Assembly (NCBI RefSeq): GCF_002019645.1
Contig: NZ_KV917374.1
Span: 3,422,696 to 3,486,695, forward strand
Direction of reading: 5' to 3'
Origin: Litchfieldia alkalitelluris
Lineage (GTDB): Bacteria; Bacillota; Bacilli; Bacillales; Bacillaceae_L
DNA: 64,000 nucleotides
A program made the position numbers and the translations under genes. This document shows positions 9,061 through 17,549 of the stretch, piece after piece. The notes under the pieces are model-generated. The model did not search any database and was not told where the DNA came from. It saw nothing but the letters and a program-made list of their open reading frames with translations. Each line of letters begins with the position of its first letter. Positions within the stretch are counted from its first letter, which is position 1.

Positions 9061-9839
9061 TACGCTAAATCCTGAGTTAATGCTTCTCTAACAGGAGCAA
9101 AAGAACGTCGATGATGGTCCGTTACCCCATAATTTTGCAATGCCTCCAAGTGAAGGCTTGTACCATACCCCATATTCTGTTCAAAGCCATATTGTGGATA
9201 TTCCATTCCTAATCTTTTCATAAGTCTATCTCTTGTCACCTTAGCGATTATCGAGCTTGCTGCAATCGAATAGCTTTTACTATCTCCTTTAATAATGGAA
9301 GTCTGGGGAATCTGTATAGATAGTTGCATTGCATCTATTAGTAAATGATCTGGTTTTATTGAAAGTTTTAAGATCGCTTGTTTCATAGCTAGTTTAGTGG
9401 CTTGATAGATATTAACTTCATCGATTTTATTGGCATCTATAATACCAACTCCAATAGATAAAGCAGACTGAGCGATCTCAACATACAACTGTTCTCGTTT
9501 AAGTTCTGTTAATTTCTTAGAATCATTTAGCCCTGGTAAATAAAAATCACGTGGTAATATGACAGCCGCAGCTATTACTGGTCCTGCTAACGGACCTCGC
9601 CCGACTTCGTCTATTCCAGCTATATATTTTACTCCGTTTGAGTATAAGTTCTCCTCAAATTGAGACATTTGAATGAAAAGTTCTTTATCATTTCTCTTTT
9701 CCTGTTGTATTTTTTTCCATTTAGCAAGAAGTTGTTGGACACCCTTTCTTGTGTCATTTTTCAGCTGTTTTAGTAGAGAATGGTTTTCATCCGTTATTTT
9801 CGCTAACTCCTCTGAAATTTCCTTAATTGATTTGTCCAT
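9060..9839 (-). CDS. rnhB: Ribonuclease HII
   Basis: Removes ribonucleotides and RNA from RNA/DNA hybrids in the cytoplasm, with Mn2+. The first catalytic block is [15 protein letters not shown] (about residues 74-88 from the start used), the second LLIDAM (around 160), and a later [12 protein letters not shown] block is present. Length is 259 aa with the usual extra N-terminal substrate-binding helix region. The frame can be extended to a GTG at 9854, but that codon overlaps the AAGGTGA ribosome binding site that serves the ATG at 9839, which also aligns with the B. subtilis start. The stop overlaps the ylqG start by 1 nt. Confidence 0.95.
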   Translation of the reverse strand: MDKSIKEISEELAKITDENHSLLKQLKNDTRKGVQQLLAKWKKIQQEKRNDKELFIQMSQFEENLYSNGVKYIAGIDEVGRGPLAGPVIAAAVILPRDFYLPGLNDSKKLTELKREQLYVEIAQSALSIGVGIIDANKIDEVNIYQATKLAMKQAILKLSIKPDHLLIDAMQLSIQIPQTSIIKGDSKSYSIAASSIIAKVTRDRLMKRLGMEYPQYGFEQNMGYGTSLHLEALQNYGVTDHHRRSFAPVREALTQDLA

Positions 9840-9884
9840 ATACGAAACGCTCACCTTCTATTTTTCTAAATACATTGGTAATAC

Positions 9885-9927
9885 AAAATAAATAGAGATT
9901 AGCTTATAATCAAATAAGCCAATCTCT
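9885..9927 (-). terminator. Terminator after rbgA
   Basis: Fourteen-base arms (9894-9907 and 9914-9927) pair with one G-U on the minus-strand transcript around a 6-nt loop, followed by ATTTATTTTG. It lies between the rbgA stop and rnhB, so rnhB-ylqG-ylqH must depend on read-through or their own promoter. Confidence 0.75.
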
Positions 9928-9933
9928 CATTTA

Positions 9934-10797
9934 TTATTCAGATTCGGTTAGATCTCCTGGAGATTCGAAAGATATCTTACCTAGCTTCTCTCCACGAATT
10001 TCCCTTATAACAAGTTCAGCAGTTTTGTCATAATCAATATATCCACCCGACACTTTACAACCACGTCTTGATCCTATTTCGTCAAATAGTTCAACAGTGT
10101 CTTCTGGTATTGATTCTAGCTGATACCGTTCTTTAAGACGGTTTGGATAGTTTGTTTTTATAAAGGTAAGCGCATATACCGCAATATCTTGCAAGTTAAG
10201 GAGGGTATCCTTTATAGCCCCTGTAGTAGCTAGCTTAAGTCCTACCTTTTGATCCTCGAACTTTGGCCACAGAATCCCTGGTGTGTCAAGAAGTTCTAAT
10301 TCCTTCCCTACCTTGATCCATTGCTGAGCTTTCGTTACCCCAGGTCTATCTCCGGTTTGTGCGATATTTTTTTTGGCAAGGCGATTAATTAAAGTTGACT
10401 TCCCAACATTGGGTATACCAACAATTAATGCTCTTATGGCCCTTGGCCTAATCCCCTTAGCAGCCATCTTATCAAACTTTTCCTTTAAAATCACTTTTGA
10501 TTCTGCAACAATCTGTTTCATACCAGTTCCAGTTTGAGAATCAATAGCTAGCGCAGGTATGCCTTGTTCAGAATAAAATTTTATCCACTCTTTCGTTATA
10601 CTTGAGTCTGCTAGATCCGCTTTGTTTAATAAGAGTAGACGGGGTTTGTTAGAAATAATTTCATCAATCATAGGATTTCTTGATGCTGCAGGAATTCGAG
10701 CATCAACTAGTTCAATTACGATATCAATTAACTTTAATTTTTCCGTAACTTGACGTCTCGCCTTTGCCATATGTCCCGGAAACCACTGTATTGTCAT
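9934..10797 (-). CDS. rbgA: RbgA (YlqF), ribosome biogenesis GTPase
   Basis: Circularly permuted GTPase needed for late assembly of the 50S subunit. The G motifs occur in permuted order: NKAD (about 58-61, G4), GIPNVGKST (127-135, G1), then DTPGILWPK (171-179, G3). The N-terminal [14 protein letters not shown] is the family signature. The C-terminal ANTAR-like helical domain is complete (287 aa). The longer frame begins at a TTG (10818), but the ATG at 10797 matches the conserved [10 protein letters not shown] start; its ribosome binding site GGTGGAG is unusually close. It follows lepB by 61 nt. Confidence 0.96.
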   Translation of the reverse strand: MTIQWFPGHMAKARRQVTEKLKLIDIVIELVDARIPAASRNPMIDEIISNKPRLLLLNKADLADSSITKEWIKFYSEQGIPALAIDSQTGTGMKQIVAESKVILKEKFDKMAAKGIRPRAIRALIVGIPNVGKSTLINRLAKKNIAQTGDRPGVTKAQQWIKVGKELELLDTPGILWPKFEDQKVGLKLATTGAIKDTLLNLQDIAVYALTFIKTNYPNRLKERYQLESIPEDTVELFDEIGSRRGCKVSGGYIDYDKTAELVIREIRGEKLGKISFESPGDLTESE

Positions 10798-10858
10798 TAC
10801 TCCACCAACTTTTGTCAATTCATTGTTTGTTCTTTATTATTGGACCATTTACTAAATT

Positions 10859-11389
10859 TTAGTCAACAAGTCTTATATCAGCAAAAGGCCAGTAGACCAT
10901 ATTCGTTTTACCTAAAACTTCATCGATAGGAACCGGTCCAATATGACGACTGTCTCTACTGTAGCGACGATTATCACCCATAACAAAAATATGCCCTTCT
11001 GGTACTACTATCTCAAACGGTTCTGTAAGTGGACCGTCAAAAACATCTTGTTTATATGTATCTAAATAAGGTTCTGTGTAGGATTTACCGTTAATGAATA
11101 GGATATCTTCTTTATATTCAATATGGTCGCCAGGTAATCCAATTATTCTCTTAATGTAATCTTTCTCTTCAGTTGCATGAAAAACAACGATATCGAACCT
11201 TTTTGGACTACCAATTAAGTAGCCAATTTTATTAACTAGCATTCGATCCTTATCCTGAAGTGTCGGCATCATCGAATATCCGTCAACCACAATCGGCGCG
11301 AATAAGAAATAGCGTATTACTGCAGCCAATATTACTGCAATTGCTAATGCTTTTAACCATTCTAAAAGCTCGTTTTTTTGACGAGTCAT
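10859..11389 (-). CDS. lepB: Type I signal peptidase
   Basis: Membrane serine protease that cuts signal peptides from exported proteins. One N-terminal membrane segment (about residues 13-30, LKALAIAVILAAVIRYFLF) is followed by the catalytic serine S39 in VDGYSMMPTL and the general-base lysine K80 in DYIKRIIGLPGD; box E is GDNRRYSRDSRHIGPV. Length is 176 aa, typical of SipS/SipT-type single-pass enzymes. GGAGGAGCG precedes the ATG. B. subtilis 168 has no signal peptidase at this locus as I recall it, but other Bacillus species place one between rplS and rbgA. Confidence 0.95.
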   Translation of the reverse strand: MTRQKNELLEWLKALAIAVILAAVIRYFLFAPIVVDGYSMMPTLQDKDRMLVNKIGYLIGSPKRFDIVVFHATEEKDYIKRIIGLPGDHIEYKEDILFINGKSYTEPYLDTYKQDVFDGPLTEPFEIVVPEGHIFVMGDNRRYSRDSRHIGPVPIDEVLGKTNMVYWPFADIRLVD

Positions 11390-11534
11390 CGCTCCTCCAC
11401 CTAACCCTTTATTTTTCTTGACAATAATTCAATTTCAAACTCTATAGTTCTTATGTGTGTCTTAGTTACATTCGCTAAGTTCCATAGTGGTGCGAATATT
11501 TAATTAGCATGGATGTCTACCCTGAAATCAATTA

Positions 11535-11582
11535 TGTAAAACGGCTATTCGCTCCGTTATCGTTGGAGCAGAATAATTAGCC
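11535..11582 (-). other. Imperfect hairpin in the rplS-lepB gap
   Basis: On the minus strand GGCTAATTATTCTGCTCC can fold with GGAGCGAATAGCC with a small bulge, and the second arm is followed by GTTTTAC. It could be a weak second terminator after rplS or part of the lepB leader. No clear lepB promoter was found in 11390-11630. Confidence 0.3.
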
Positions 11583-11616
11583 TATATCTAATGTATATAT
11601 GTTTATTATAAATTGT

Positions 11617-11661
11617 TTAGATAGAAAATAAAAGGAGCTTGTATTAAACACAAGCCCCTTA
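11617..11661 (-). terminator. Terminator of rplS
   Basis: On the minus strand AGGGGCTTGT pairs with ACAAGCTCCTT around a 7-nt loop, followed by TTTATTTTCTATC. It lies about a dozen bases past the rplS stop. Confidence 0.85.
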
Positions 11662-11672
11662 CACTTACTAAA

Positions 11673-12017
11673 TTATCGGATTTCTTTGATACGTGCTTTT
11701 TTACCACGAAGTTCACGTAGGTAGTAAAGCTTCGCACGGCGTACTTTACCGCGACGAACTACTTCAAGGTTCGCGATTTTAGGTGTATGCACTGGGAATG
11801 TACGCTCAACACCCACTCCGTAAGATACCTTACGAACTGTAAATGTTTCACTAATTCCACCACCACGACGCTTAATCACAACACCTTCATAAACCTGAAC
11901 ACGCTCACGTGTACCCTCGATAACCTTTACGTGTACACGTACAGTGTCTCCAGGACGGAATTCAGGAAGATCAGATCTTAATTGCTCTTTTGTGATTTCT
12001 TCAATCAATTGTTGCAT
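11673..12017 (-). CDS. rplS: 50S ribosomal protein L19
   Basis: L19 sits at the 30S-50S interface. The sequence holds the conserved [15 protein letters not shown], the [31 protein letters not shown] core and the basic tail [24 protein letters not shown]. With the ATG at 12017 it is 114 aa, as expected. A TTG at 12038 in the same frame overlaps the GGAAGGAGTT ribosome binding site and is not the start. A sigma-A-like promoter and an L19-leader-like hairpin precede it, so it can be transcribed apart from trmD. Confidence 0.98.
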   Translation of the reverse strand: MQQLIEEITKEQLRSDLPEFRPGDTVRVHVKVIEGTRERVQVYEGVVIKRRGGGISETFTVRKVSYGVGVERTFPVHTPKIANLEVVRRGKVRRAKLYYLRELRGKKARIKEIR

Positions 12018-12039
12018 CGTTAATTCAACTCCTTCCAAC

Positions 12040-12085
12040 AGATGCTCTTGTCAAAGCTTTTTATATCATTGCAGCGGAACATCTT
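12040..12085 (-). ncRNA. Candidate L19 leader (ribosomal-protein autoregulatory element)
   Basis: Just upstream of the rplS ribosome binding site the minus strand holds AAGATGTTCCGCTG and, 20-odd nt later, GACAAGAGCATCT. The outer AGATG/CATCT closes a hairpin with an internal loop. This resembles my memory of the L19_leader motif of Firmicutes (GATGTTCCGCTG ... GACAAG.GCATC). It is next to the correct gene and downstream of a promoter. A covariance-model search was not possible. Confidence 0.55.
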
Positions 12086-12123
12086 AATAAGACAAGAACG
12101 ATAAGGCCCAAGTCACAAAGACT

Positions 12124-12152
12124 ATCTTACCATTTTAAGAACCCTATTGCAA
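12124..12152 (-). promoter_or_regulatory. Candidate rplS promoter
   Basis: Minus-strand TTGCAA (12152-12147), 17 nt, TAAGAT (12129-12124). It begins immediately after the trmD stop codon and lies directly upstream of the leader hairpin. Confidence 0.5.
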
Positions 12153-12155
12153 TAT

Positions 12156-12890
12156 TTATTTTTCTTCTTCAAACTCTTTTATCCACTTTTTCTGTTGGTC
12201 TGTTAGTGGATATGTCTCTAACATATCTGGTCGCCTTAAAAAGGTTCTTCTTAACGCTTCCCTCGCACGCCAGTCTTCAATATTTTTGTGATTACCTGAT
12301 AATAGAACCTCTGGAACTTCTAATCCTCTGAAGTTGGCAGGGCGTGTATATTGAGGATGTTCAAGTAACCCTGTACTATGGGAATCCTTAATTGGTGAAT
12401 CCTCATTTCCCAACACACCAGGTAGGAGTCTTACAACACTATCAATAATAACCATAGCTGGTAGTTCACCACCAGTTAGAACAAAATCTCCAATAGAGAA
12501 TTCATCTGTAACCAAATGTGTCCGAATTCTTTCATCATATCCTTCATAATGACCACATACAAAAATAAGGTGTTCTTCCCTTGTGAGTTCCTCAGCATGC
12601 TTTTGGCGAAATTGCTGACCTTGTGGACAAAGAAGAATTACTCTAGGGGCTTTATTTGCTTTAGCTGACAATTCCTCTACTGCATCGAATAGAGGTTGTG
12701 GCTGAAGGACCATACCGGCTCCTCCACCATATGGATAGTCATCTACCTTTAAATGTTTGTTTTCGGTGAACGTTCGGAAATTCACAACATTGTAGGTCAC
12801 CTTGTCCAATTCTGCTGCCTTTTTTAAGATTGATTGACCAAACACTCCTTCAAACATCTCAGGAAAGAGAGATAATACATCTATCCTCAT
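12156..12890 (-). CDS. trmD: TrmD, tRNA (guanine-37-N1)-methyltransferase
   Basis: Methylates G37 next to the anticodon using S-adenosylmethionine, preventing +1 frameshifting. N-terminal [23 protein letters not shown] (about 113-122) and the SPOUT knot segment [19 protein letters not shown] and [11 protein letters not shown] are diagnostic. Length is 244 aa. It overlaps the end of rimM by 4 nt (ATGA), which implies translational coupling, and rimM-trmD-rplS order is conserved in bacteria. Confidence 0.98.
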   Translation of the reverse strand: MRIDVLSLFPEMFEGVFGQSILKKAAELDKVTYNVVNFRTFTENKHLKVDDYPYGGGAGMVLQPQPLFDAVEELSAKANKAPRVILLCPQGQQFRQKHAEELTREEHLIFVCGHYEGYDERIRTHLVTDEFSIGDFVLTGGELPAMVIIDSVVRLLPGVLGNEDSPIKDSHSTGLLEHPQYTRPANFRGLEVPEVLLSGNHKNIEDWRAREALRRTFLRRPDMLETYPLTDQQKKWIKEFEEEK

Positions 12891-13405
12891 AATAACCCTT
12901 CCATTACTTCAATTTTAATCAACTTATCTTCTACGTTGATTTCTTTCACAATGTCGTCAATATAGGGTATTAGCACTTCTTTACCACTTTTCCCTTTTAC
13001 TACCCATACATCGTTTGCACCAGGGGTAAGAATTTCAACAACCTTACCAATTTCTTCACCAGACTCTGTTATCACATGACATCCGATGATTTCGTGAAAA
13101 TAAAACTCACCTTCATTTAAATTAGTAAGTTGGTTTTCAGGTACCTTGATGATCGCATTTTTAAACCGTTCCACCAAATTCACATCACTATAACCTTCAA
13201 ACTCTAATAGGTCGAATTGTTTATGTGTTCGATGTGACTTAACAACCACATGAACAGGCTCTTCTTTTTGATCTGGTAGAAATAAATATAAGTCATTTCC
13301 AACACGATATCTCTGATCAGTAAAATCTGTTTTGGAAATAATTCGCAATTCACCCTTTATTCCATGAGTATTAACGATTTTTCCAACATTAAACCACTTC
13401 TCCAT
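12887..13405 (-). CDS. rimM: RimM, 16S rRNA processing / 30S maturation factor
   Basis: Assists assembly of the 30S head, binding S19. The N-terminal RimM domain starts [19 protein letters not shown] and the C-terminal PRC barrel carries [12 protein letters not shown] and [21 protein letters not shown]. Length is 172 aa. GAGGTGAACAA precedes the ATG. It lies 10 nt after ylqD and overlaps trmD by 4 nt, so ylqD-rimM-trmD form one unit. Confidence 0.97.
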   Translation of the reverse strand: MEKWFNVGKIVNTHGIKGELRIISKTDFTDQRYRVGNDLYLFLPDQKEEPVHVVVKSHRTHKQFDLLEFEGYSDVNLVERFKNAIIKVPENQLTNLNEGEFYFHEIIGCHVITESGEEIGKVVEILTPGANDVWVVKGKSGKEVLIPYIDDIVKEINVEDKLIKIEVMEGLL

Positions 13406-13415
13406 TTGTTCACCT

Positions 13416-13802
13416 CTAACGAATTTCCTGTACTATTCCATCTTTAATAATAATTGTTTTAAATGCCTGAAGTTGATCCCAATTATCTCCTGGTACCACT
13501 TCGACTAACCCTTGTATCTCTTTTTCTTTTATTTCACTACCTATTGGTAGCATATGTATTTGATCCATTTGAAAATCAAGTATTTTTATTTTCTCAGCTC
13601 TACTTTTCATTTCTTTATCATAAGAGCCGTTTGCTGATGTGTTAACAACTTTTTTAATTTTTTCAAGTTTTCTACGCTCAAATTTTAGTTGCTCTATTTC
13701 TTTTTGTAGCTGTTGTTTTTTTAGTTGAGAAGAATCCAATAACTCACTTTTACTATTTTCGGTTAAAATCTGTTTTACTATAACTGTTTGGATAATTTGC
13801 AA
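13416..13802 (-). CDS. ylqD: YlqD-family protein of unknown function
   Basis: Position and sequence match B. subtilis YlqD. The middle (about residues 20-60) is strongly charged and helical, rich in Lys, Glu and Gln ([20 protein letters not shown]), likely a coiled coil. The C-terminal ~50 residues look like a small beta domain ([21 protein letters not shown]). The best start is a TTG at 13802 giving [13 protein letters not shown], which aligns with the B. subtilis start; TTG 13814 and GTG 13811 are in frame alternatives. No function is known to me. It is preceded by a long structured leader and followed by rimM. Confidence 0.85.
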   Translation of the reverse strand: MQIIQTVIVKQILTENSKSELLDSSQLKKQQLQKEIEQLKFERRKLEKIKKVVNTSANGSYDKEMKSRAEKIKILDFQMDQIHMLPIGSEIKEKEIQGLVEVVPGDNWDQLQAFKTIIIKDGIVQEIR

Positions 13803-13829
13803 ACCTATCACCAACCTTCCAAAAAGCAG

Positions 13830-14004
13830 AACTTGAATTAGGCTCCTTAAAGTGCTTCAGCCTAATTTGTAACAAGTTCCCTTAATTGCTAGATTATTAA
13901 AAGATTAACCAAATCAGATAGGAAAGCGTCTTTTTCCTTCAGATTTATTTGTTTGTGACCTGAGTTGATCGCACCTTTAGCTTGACACTAAAACTTGTTA
14001 CAAA
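13830..14004 (-). ncRNA. Structured leader upstream of ylqD-rimM-trmD with two exclusive pairings
   Basis: A perfect 13-bp inverted repeat (13866-13878 with 13992-14004) encloses about 113 nt that contain further small stems (for example AGGAAA/TTTCCT near 13920-13938). The inner arm 13866-13878 can alternatively join a second hairpin closer to the gene: 9 bp between 13836-13844 and 13859-13867, extended by AACTTG/CAAGTT (13830-13835 with 13873-13878). The two folds cannot coexist. That layout is riboswitch-like or attenuator-like. It matches no RNA family I recognise. A possible TATAAA -10 lies just upstream at about 14007-14012, with a poor -35. Confidence 0.45.
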
Positions 14005-14021
14005 GTTTTATACTTCTAATA

Positions 14022-14060
14022 TTATTAAAAAAAGGGGGAGGTTTAACCCCCGCCCTTTTT
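14022..14060 (-). terminator. Terminator after khpA
   Basis: A G/C-rich stem (14029-14041 with 14047-14060 on the plus numbering, one bulged C) ends in seven Ts on the minus strand. It lies 14 nt past the khpA stop and separates rpsP-khpA from ylqD. Confidence 0.9.
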
Positions 14061-14073
14061 CGTCAATCAATCT

Positions 14074-14313
14074 TTATTCGTTAATTTCTAGATGAATTCG
14101 TTTATTATGACTAGTTCCTGCTGCATATACAACAGTCCGAATCGCTTTTATGACCCTACCCTGTTTACCAATTACTTTTCCTATATCTTCTTTATTAAGA
14201 GTTAGTAAGTAAGTAATATTTTTTTCATCCGAAGTTTCTGAAACAGTAACCTCGTCTGGGAAATCAACAAGTGGCTTTACGATCGTTACAATTAACTCTT
14301 TCATCTTGTCCAC
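14074..14313 (-). CDS. khpA: KhpA (YlqC), KH-domain RNA-binding protein
   Basis: Small RNA-binding protein that partners with KhpB/Jag in Firmicutes and affects cell division and elongation. The single KH domain carries the GxxG loop within EDIGKVIGKQGRVIKAIR (about 42-59). Length is 79 aa from a GTG at 14313; an ATG at 14304 is an alternative, and neither has a strong ribosome binding site, which suggests coupling to rpsP only 2 nt upstream. Confidence 0.94.
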   Translation of the reverse strand: MDKMKELIVTIVKPLVDFPDEVTVSETSDEKNITYLLTLNKEDIGKVIGKQGRVIKAIRTVVYAAGTSHNKRIHLEINE

Positions 14314-14315
14314 AT

Positions 14316-14666
<351 letters not shown>

Positions 14667-14716
14667 TTACATCATGTTTTTTTCTAAATTAACTAGAATA
14701 ATTAATAAACAAACAC

Positions 14717-16057
14717 TTACATAAAAGGAAATTTCATCCCTTTTTTCTTACCTTTAGACATATTTGTCATTTGTTTCATCATCTTTTTCATATCTTCGAA
14801 TTGCTTAAGAAGACGGTTTACTTCTTGGACAGTTCTCCCGCTACCTTTTGCAATTCTCTTTTTACGGCTACTACTTATGATTTCAGGATGATTTTTTTCT
14901 TCCTTTGTCATTGATTGGATAATTGCTTCAACATGACTAATTTGCTTATCATCGACCTGAACATTCTTCAAGCCTTTCATTTTATTCGCTCCCGGAAGCA
15001 TTCCTAGAATTTCATCTAGTGGTCCCATTTTACGAACTTGACTAAGCTGCTCTAAGAAGTCATCAAAAGTAAATGACATAGAGCGAAACTTTTGCTCTAG
15101 TTCTTTTGCTTTTTCCTCATCAACCGAATTTTGTGCCTTTTCAATTAATGTTAGAACATCACCCATACCAAGGATTCTTGATGCCATCCTCTCAGGATGA
15201 AACGCTTCAAGAGCATCTAGCTTTTCACCTAGCCCAACAAACTTAATAGGTGTATTGGTTACAGCTTTAACAGATAACGCGGCTCCACCACGTGTATCAC
15301 CATCAAGCTTCGTCAAGACCACACCTGTTAAGCCAAGTAAGTCGTTAAAACTACTTGCGACATTGACTGCATCCTGACCTGTCATTGCATCGACAACTAA
15401 AAAGATTTCATCAGGATTTGCAATTTCTTTGACCTGTTTTAATTCGTCCATTAGTTCTTCATCTATATGAAGTCGACCAGCAGTATCTATCAAGACATAA
15501 TCATGATGATCTTCTTTTGCTTTGGCAATTGCTTGCTTCGCAATTTCAACAGGACTAACCTGATCTCCTAATGAGAATACTGGCATATTTAATTGCTTAC
15601 CTAATGTTTCTAATTGTTTGATCGCGGCAGGGCGGTAAATATCTGCAGCAACTAACATCGGTTTACGATTGTGCTTTTTTCGAAGAAGATTTGCGAGCTT
15701 TCCAGTTGTGGTGGTTTTACCAGCACCTTGAAGACCCACCATCATGATCACAGTCGGAGGACGTTTAGCAACAGCAATCTTGCTTTGTTCTCCCCCCATT
15801 AGTGAAGTCAACTCTTCCTGAACAACCTTAATTACCTGCTGACCAGGGGTTAAGCTTTTCATCACTTCTTGTCCAATTGCACGTTCACTGACACGTTTAA
15901 TAAAGTCCTTTACAACCTTAAAGTTAACATCTGCTTCAAGTAATGCAAGTCGAACTTCACGCATCATTTCTTTTACATCTGCTTCAGATACTTTCCCTTT
16001 TCCACGTATCTTTTGAATGGTATTCTGCAGTCGGTCGGCTAATCCTTCAAATGCCAT
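14717..16057 (-). CDS. ffh: Ffh, signal recognition particle GTPase (SRP54)
   Basis: Binds signal sequences emerging from the ribosome, with SRP RNA, and docks to FtsY. N domain at the start, then the G domain with GLQGAGKTTTTGKLA (about 108-122), DTAGR (about 190) and TKLDGD (about 247-252), then a methionine-rich M domain with GSGRTVQEVNRLLKQF for RNA binding and a Lys/Met tail. Length is 446 aa, equal to B. subtilis Ffh. It is 14 nt downstream of ylxM. Confidence 0.98.
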   Translation of the reverse strand: MAFEGLADRLQNTIQKIRGKGKVSEADVKEMMREVRLALLEADVNFKVVKDFIKRVSERAIGQEVMKSLTPGQQVIKVVQEELTSLMGGEQSKIAVAKRPPTVIMMVGLQGAGKTTTTGKLANLLRKKHNRKPMLVAADIYRPAAIKQLETLGKQLNMPVFSLGDQVSPVEIAKQAIAKAKEDHHDYVLIDTAGRLHIDEELMDELKQVKEIANPDEIFLVVDAMTGQDAVNVASSFNDLLGLTGVVLTKLDGDTRGGAALSVKAVTNTPIKFVGLGEKLDALEAFHPERMASRILGMGDVLTLIEKAQNSVDEEKAKELEQKFRSMSFTFDDFLEQLSQVRKMGPLDEILGMLPGANKMKGLKNVQVDDKQISHVEAIIQSMTKEEKNHPEIISSSRKKRIAKGSGRTVQEVNRLLKQFEDMKKMMKQMTNMSKGKKKGMKFPFM

Positions 16058-16071
16058 TTCACGCCGTCCCC

Positions 16072-16401
16072 CTATTCTAATTTCTCAAGCAAGTCAAGTC
16101 TACGTTCAAGCTCCTCTTTCATCTCATGATCTTTGATAAAAGACTTAAACTCTAGTAGTAATTTTTGACGCTCTTGAAACTTATGAAATAGTAACAGTTT
16201 TTCTTCATATTCTTCAAGCATAGCCTCTGTTCGTTTTATGTTATCATAGACAGCTTGACGGCTAACATTATATTCTTCTGCAATTTCACCAAGGGAGTAA
16301 TCATCTAAATAATATAATGACATATAGCTACTTTGCTTTGGTGTTAACAACGATTGATAAAAATCGAATAAATAATTGACTCGTGTTGTTTTTTCAAGCA
16401 T
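16072..16401 (-). CDS. ylxM: YlxM, SRP-associated sigma-4-like HTH protein
   Basis: A 109-aa protein of the UPF0122/YlxM family, which accompanies ffh in Firmicutes and modulates SRP GTPase activity in streptococci. The helix-turn-helix resembles sigma region 4: [28 protein letters not shown] (about 30-55). The ATG at 16401 follows GGGGTGAGAAC; a GTG at 16410 inside that site is not the start. A good promoter precedes it, making ylxM-ffh its own unit. Confidence 0.94.
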   Translation of the reverse strand: MLEKTTRVNYLFDFYQSLLTPKQSSYMSLYYLDDYSLGEIAEEYNVSRQAVYDNIKRTEAMLEEYEEKLLLFHKFQERQKLLLEFKSFIKDHEMKEELERRLDLLEKLE

Positions 16402-16443
16402 TGTTCTCACCCCGTGTTAAGTGAAATCCCTTTACAAGTAAAT

Positions 16444-16472
16444 AGTCTACAATTTAGAGATTGAGATGTCAA
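16444..16472 (-). promoter_or_regulatory. Sigma-A-type promoter for ylxM-ffh
   Basis: Minus-strand TTGACA (16472-16467), 17 nt, TAGACT (16449-16444). The -35 is perfect and the spacer ideal. It lies 42 nt before the ylxM start and about 59 nt past ftsY. I saw no terminator hairpin between ftsY and this promoter. Confidence 0.7.
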
Positions 16473-16530
16473 GTTTTTTTCTTAACAGAGATACTTTCCA
16501 TAAGCTTCAATACATTAATGAATAATCTTT

Positions 16531-17532
16531 CTACTCTTTTTCTTCTGTTTCAGTAGCCTCAAGAATATCTGCAAACAATCCATATACATATTGCTCTGCA
16601 TTAAACTCTTGAAGATCGTCTACCCTCTCTCCTAATCCCACTAATTTAACCGGTATATTGAGCTCATTTCTTATCGCCAGTACAATTCCGCCTTTAGCCG
16701 TACCATCCAACTTCGTTAACACAATACCAGTAACCTCTGTTGCTTCAGAAAAGGTCTTTGCTTGCGTTAATGCATTTTGTCCAGTCGTTGCATCAAGAAC
16801 AAGAAGCACTTCATGAGGAGCGCCTGGAAACTCTCTTTCAATGACTCGCTTGACCTTTTCAAGTTCTTTCATCAGATTTACTTTGTTTTGTAATCTTCCA
16901 GCAGTATCACATATTAACACATCAACATTACGTGATTTGGCAGCTTGAACCGCATCAAACATGACAGCGGCAGGATCTGAGCCTTCTGATTGCTTAATTA
17001 CATCAACACCTACCCTTTGACCCCAAACTTCTAATTGTTCAATGGCACCAGCACGGAATGTATCTCCTGCCGCTAAAAGAACAGATTTCCCCTCATTTTT
17101 AAGCTTATTCGCTAGTTTCCCTATCGTTGTTGTCTTGCCAACACCATTAACACCTACTACGAGGATAACAGATAACCCCTCTCTCTCAATGTTCAGGTGT
17201 GGAGAAGCTTCATCTCCTCCTTGATAGATCTCAACTAATTTCTCGGAAATAACAGCTTGTACCTCCGCTGTATCCTGTATATTTCTTCTTTTCACTTCTA
17301 ACCGAAGTTGATCAATTAATTCCATAACAGTAGATACACCCACATCTGCTGATATTAGAATTTCTTCAAGCTCTTCAAAAAACTCTTCATCTACCTTACG
17401 ATATCTTGCAACAAGATCATTTACTTTTTCAGAGAAAGAATTTCTTGTTTTTGTTAACCCATCTTTAAATTTTTCAGTAACAGTATCTGTTTGTTTTGAA
17501 ATCTTTTCTTTTAATTTTTTTAAAAAACTCAT
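16531..17532 (-). CDS. ftsY: FtsY, SRP receptor GTPase
   Basis: Membrane-associated receptor for SRP; forms a composite GTPase with Ffh. N domain begins MSFLKKLKEKISKQTDTV; GVNGVGKTTTIGKLANK (about 127-143) is the P-loop, DTAGR and TKLDGTAKGG follow. It lacks the long acidic A domain of E. coli FtsY, as is normal in Bacillus (333 aa). The ATG at 17532 aligns with the B. subtilis start; an in-frame TTG at 17541 is unlikely. It is 17 nt downstream of smc. Confidence 0.97.
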   Translation of the reverse strand: MSFLKKLKEKISKQTDTVTEKFKDGLTKTRNSFSEKVNDLVARYRKVDEEFFEELEEILISADVGVSTVMELIDQLRLEVKRRNIQDTAEVQAVISEKLVEIYQGGDEASPHLNIEREGLSVILVVGVNGVGKTTTIGKLANKLKNEGKSVLLAAGDTFRAGAIEQLEVWGQRVGVDVIKQSEGSDPAAVMFDAVQAAKSRNVDVLICDTAGRLQNKVNLMKELEKVKRVIEREFPGAPHEVLLVLDATTGQNALTQAKTFSEATEVTGIVLTKLDGTAKGGIVLAIRNELNIPVKLVGLGERVDDLQEFNAEQYVYGLFADILEATETEEKE

Positions 17533-17549
17533 AATCTCCAACCTTTCCT

